From positions 1 through 64,000 of the forward strand of contig NZ_UTBZ01000134.1 in NCBI RefSeq assembly GCF_900580865.1: a stretch of 64,000 nucleotides of DNA, written 5' to 3'. The translations under genes were made by a program, and so were the position numbers. This document shows, piece by piece, positions 61,244-64,000 of this stretch (the first letter of the stretch is position 1; each line of letters opens with the position of its first letter). Source of the stretch: Pseudomonas viridiflava. GTDB taxonomy: Bacteria; Pseudomonadota; Gammaproteobacteria; Pseudomonadales; Pseudomonadaceae. The notes beneath the pieces are model-generated. The model did not search any database and was not told where the DNA came from. It saw nothing but the letters and a program-made list of their open reading frames with translations.

Positions 61244-63406
61244 TCATTTCTTTTTTGTCGCTCCAACCTTCGATCCAATACCCTCTTGAAAATCCTCTAT
61301 GACGCGCCTTTCAAAGACGCCATCTGCAAACGCCCCTAACTCTTTTTCCTTCAGCTTATTCACCACATACTCTAAACCATCATCTTTTGAGAAAACTTGA
61401 CCGGCCATAAGTTTTTCCGAAATTTCCGTTGGAAGCCCGTACTCCTCGAGAGTTGAGAAGGACGAAGGTTGAAATAAATGCTCAATAGATGCGGCAAACG
61501 CTATATAATTTGCACCTTTCAATCCTCGCTTCACAAGCACAACATTCAACACCTCATTAAGCGAAATCAAATATTTCGGATAATTGAAAGATGCCCATCC
61601 CCTTAGAAAAGCAAGTACGTTTTCAACTGAGTCATCAGGTGAAGTACCAAAGTCAATTTGACTTTTTATCATTTCCCGCCTGAACCTTGGAACGCTTCTT
61701 AACGCGTACAACCTCCAAACATACAATGTCATCATGGATGACGTCCGCATAGAACTCTGCCGGGCAGTTCCAGCACCTCCGAGCTGTTTCCATATAATTT
61801 CAGATGTAGCTTTTATGTCTTCATACCGAGGGCGGCTTGACCAAACTAGCTTTTGCAGTTCACGAACATCCAAGCCATACAAATATCTTGCAGTATCTAA
61901 CAGATACTCCGGTTCTATCCCCGACAACTTCCTCAGAACTTCTACAGGCAGCAAATCTTGTTTAGTTAACAGATCCACTTTGCCCTGGAGCCCCACTGGA
62001 ACTAAACCTTCGGGTAGATTTATAAGAATACTGCTTGGAGTTGTTTCTGTAGGATTGAATGACGGTATATCAACGAAGGGAAGATTTTCTTCTGGAGGAG
62101 CATCAAAACAGTAAACACTTCCAACAAAGTGCTTAAACATCCTACCTGATCTTCCTCTTATATTATTAAATGTAAAAAAATCTAGAGGTTTTTTATTCAG
62201 CGATCCGTCATATACGACGACATTTTTTGCCGCTGTATTCACTCCTTCAATCAAGGTCGATGTACAGAGAAGGATATTCAGTTTCCCTTCTTCAAAAGCT
62301 CGAATCATGAATCGGCCTAGAGATCTTGGTAACCTACCATGGTGAATACCGACACCATGCATTAATGCAACAGAAACCAACCATTCATCATGATAGTGCC
62401 GAGAGGTCCATTGAGCGGCCTCGATCAACTCTTCATCTTCAGAAAGCGGCACATCCCTTATTGCCAGATAATTTTTAAGAAGCTTTCGAGTACTCGCCGG
62501 AGACTGGCAATACACCAACGTCTGCCCTTCCAGTCCGTCTAGCAAGTTTGCGAACGCCTCCTCTCTAGTTGGTTTTTTGCTAAGAACGTGCAGTTCAATT
62601 GCGACCGTTTGAAAGTCTTCGATATAAAAACTACACTTCAAGCGGTCTGTTACGATCTCGGGTATAGATTTGATTGAAGGACCAAGCAGATAAAACTGAG
62701 CGCCCGTCTTAACTAGCTTTATGAGTGCTTGATTGAGAAGTGTTGCCCTATCACCTTCACCAGAAATTGAAAGCTTATAAAATTCGTCAATAGCAAAAAA
62801 ATCGACATCTGGAATTTCAGTCTCCATTGCCAAAAAGCGCTCTTGTGTCAGTACAAAAATATTGCGTTCACTCTGCTCCTGTCCTCCCGTAGTTAAAATA
62901 TTATAACGCCCAACGAACCTTGACATTCTACGACGAGTCTCTTCTACCAACGCCAGCGTTGGCAAAATCAATACAATATTCGAAAAGTTTTTTTCAGATA
63001 TAATCACATCAATTAACAAGCTTTTACCAAAAGATGTGGGAGCGCTTAAAATAACCGACTCACCAGCCATCAGTTTTCTCAGAATCCTAGTCTGCGAGCT
63101 ATGGAGGACATAATTCTCCATCTCTTTTTCCGCTCGGTTACTCGCATGTGTAAATGCGCTTCGAAGTGATAAGCTCTCGAGATCCGACGCATATGGATAC
63201 AATCCAACCTGCATAGCCAACTCATCAACTATATTTCGATATAGAACATCAAGCCCATCACGCTTTGCGAGTGTCCTAATTACAAACTCCCGCCCAACCT
63301 CTAAATTGCTAGAACATATAGCAGATACTACCGAGAGCATTTTGAAGGGTGTATTTACCCACTCACTCCCTCTCAACTCTTTTCGCACAGCCTGATGATC
63401 TATCAT
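61244..63406 (-). CDS. hamB: Hachiman defence helicase HamB
   Basis: A 720-residue superfamily 2 helicase of the Ski2-like type. Motif I is APTSFGKS (122-129), motif II is IDEF (206-209), motif V region TSTLIEGVN (382-390) and motif VI NIRGRSGRM (415-423), followed by a large helical C-terminal part. Hachiman combines this helicase with the nuclease HamA. HamB is thought to track along DNA and release HamA when it meets damaged or foreign DNA. The ATG at 63406 overlaps the stop of hamA by 4 bases. The gene is strikingly AT-rich compared with the core. I did not find a helicase-inactivating change. Confidence 0.82.
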   Translation of the reverse strand: MIDHQAVRKELRGSEWVNTPFKMLSVVSAICSSNLEVGREFVIRTLAKRDGLDVLYRNIVDELAMQVGLYPYASDLESLSLRSAFTHASNRAEKEMENYVLHSSQTRILRKLMAGESVILSAPTSFGKSLLIDVIISEKNFSNIVLILPTLALVEETRRRMSRFVGRYNILTTGGQEQSERNIFVLTQERFLAMETEIPDVDFFAIDEFYKLSISGEGDRATLLNQALIKLVKTGAQFYLLGPSIKSIPEIVTDRLKCSFYIEDFQTVAIELHVLSKKPTREEAFANLLDGLEGQTLVYCQSPASTRKLLKNYLAIRDVPLSEDEELIEAAQWTSRHYHDEWLVSVALMHGVGIHHGRLPRSLGRFMIRAFEEGKLNILLCTSTLIEGVNTAAKNVVVYDGSLNKKPLDFFTFNNIRGRSGRMFKHFVGSVYCFDAPPEENLPFVDIPSFNPTETTPSSILINLPEGLVPVGLQGKVDLLTKQDLLPVEVLRKLSGIEPEYLLDTARYLYGLDVRELQKLVWSSRPRYEDIKATSEIIWKQLGGAGTARQSSMRTSSMMTLYVWRLYALRSVPRFRREMIKSQIDFGTSPDDSVENVLAFLRGWASFNYPKYLISLNEVLNVVLVKRGLKGANYIAFAASIEHLFQPSSFSTLEEYGLPTEISEKLMAGQVFSKDDGLEYVVNKLKEKELGAFADGVFERRVIEDFQEGIGSKVGATKKK

Positions 63407-64000
63407 ATCTGAAGAGCCTTTAGGCGTTTATCCAAAGCGGCAATTAACTCTTTTTTCTCATGTAGCGGGATCAAAATCACATGAACGGTTATTGGCAGAA
63501 CTGTAAAAAACCTCTCTGAATACTGATCATTTAATTTATTTCGAAAACTAGAATACGCATCAATAATTTCATCCCTGATATTACTCTCGTACTCTTTATC
63601 TATCGCACCACCTTTCACCACCTCACTATCATAAGTTAGTAAAACAGGTATGCAAGCTTGCCGAAACACTTTATCCAAAGATGTATTTTCGTGAAGTAAC
63701 TCCCTTAGCTCTTCCGCCTCGGGCCACTCCGGGTCTATTTTATTTCTTATCAGAATAAATTCCGACTTAAGGTAGTCAGTTTCCAAATGGTCAACTATCT
63801 CCTTGACCACATCGTAGATCGCCCTAGAAACCTTATTATAAAATTTGGTTTCCCCTACCCAGAGTTCAAGCCCGTCGTCTTTCTTCACTACATGAACAGC
63901 GTCGAACCCTTTCACCGTCTCGTTAACTGAGCTCTTGTAATAAATCTTATTTATAGCGGGAAGCGTTTTATATACTTGCCTAATGGCTATATGAAGCAAT
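63403..64000 (-). CDS. hamA: Hachiman defence nuclease HamA (DUF1837), partial
   Basis: The C-terminal 198 or more residues of a protein cut by the window edge; the true start lies beyond 64000. It fits HamA (DUF1837), a PD-(D/E)xK-type nuclease: the Asp in VKGFDAVHV and the ExK in WVGETKFYNK are the expected metal and catalytic residues. A downstream helical region includes DHLETDYLKSEFILIRNKI. The family call rests on these motifs and on the overlapping HamB helicase gene; neither half alone would be as sure. Confidence 0.78.
   Translation of the reverse strand, partial: LLHIAIRQVYKTLPAINKIYYKSSVNETVKGFDAVHVVKKDDGLELWVGETKFYNKVSRAIYDVVKEIVDHLETDYLKSEFILIRNKIDPEWPEAEELRELLHENTSLDKVFRQACIPVLLTYDSEVVKGGAIDKEYESNIRDEIIDAYSSFRNKLNDQYSERFFTVLPITVHVILIPLHEKKELIAALDKRLKALQI

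Overview
The window is chromosome from a Pseudomonas of the fluorescens group. The basis is gene order, high G+C with strong third-position bias, two families of REP/REPIN repeats typical of these genomes, and proteins that read as Pseudomonas orthologues throughout. No database was available, so family calls rest on motifs, lengths and neighbours. From memory, much of the core order (tadA, multicopper oxidase, guaA, guaB ... leuA ... der, bamB, hisS, ispG, pilF ... isc ... cysE, suhB, secFD, yajC, tgt, queA) matches P. aeruginosa PAO1 around PA3767-PA3824.

Layout. 1-307: the arm of a dispersed Pseudomonas repeat. 308-6100: a second Lon-type protease, a chagasin-like protease inhibitor lipoprotein, a lysoplasmalogenase and the cmoAB tRNA-modification pair, with two long interspersed repeats. 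6085-7961: tadA and a Tat-type multicopper oxidase, translationally coupled. 8079-16442: a self-contained trehalose PTS regulon. On the minus strand it holds the EIIBC permease, trehalose-6-phosphate hydrolase, a LamB-type porin, a fused EIIA-HPr-EI and a small EIIB-like protein without its cysteine. It is divergent from the repressor gene treR, with a paired palindromic operator between them. 16544-23014: two tandem paralogous ~1,030-residue proteins resembling dermonecrotic-type toxins. 23090-26236: the guaBA operon.

26353-37087: a zinc-ribbon protein, a TauE/SafE permease with divergent LysR regulator, xseA, an M23 peptidase, leuA with a possible leucine-rich leader peptide, an omega-amidase/aminotransferase pair for methionine salvage, and der. 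37224-50596: one long minus-strand series: the complete isc iron-sulfur operon (iscR-S-U-A-hscB-hscA-fdx-iscX), ndk, rlmN, pilF/pilW, rodZ, ispG, hisS, a YfgM-like protein and bamB. Several of its members (IspG, RlmN, IscR) use Fe-S clusters made by isc. 50843-59711: cysE, trmJ, suhB, a glycine-zipper protein, secF, secD, yajC, tgt and queA. Seven genes in the window modify tRNA or rRNA: cmoA, cmoB, tadA, rlmN, trmJ, tgt and queA.

59819-64000: tRNA-Leu(CAA), a small conserved gene, then a sharp change to AT-rich DNA. This carries, on the minus strand, a Hachiman-type anti-phage locus (hamA, cut by the window edge, and hamB helicase) followed by a DCL-family protein. This looks like a defence island acquired beside a tRNA gene. 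The DCL-family gene as a third component is the best candidate here for something not described before. The other strong candidates are the tandem toxins with altered active-site motifs, the cysteine-less EIIB in the tre operon and the leuA leader peptide.
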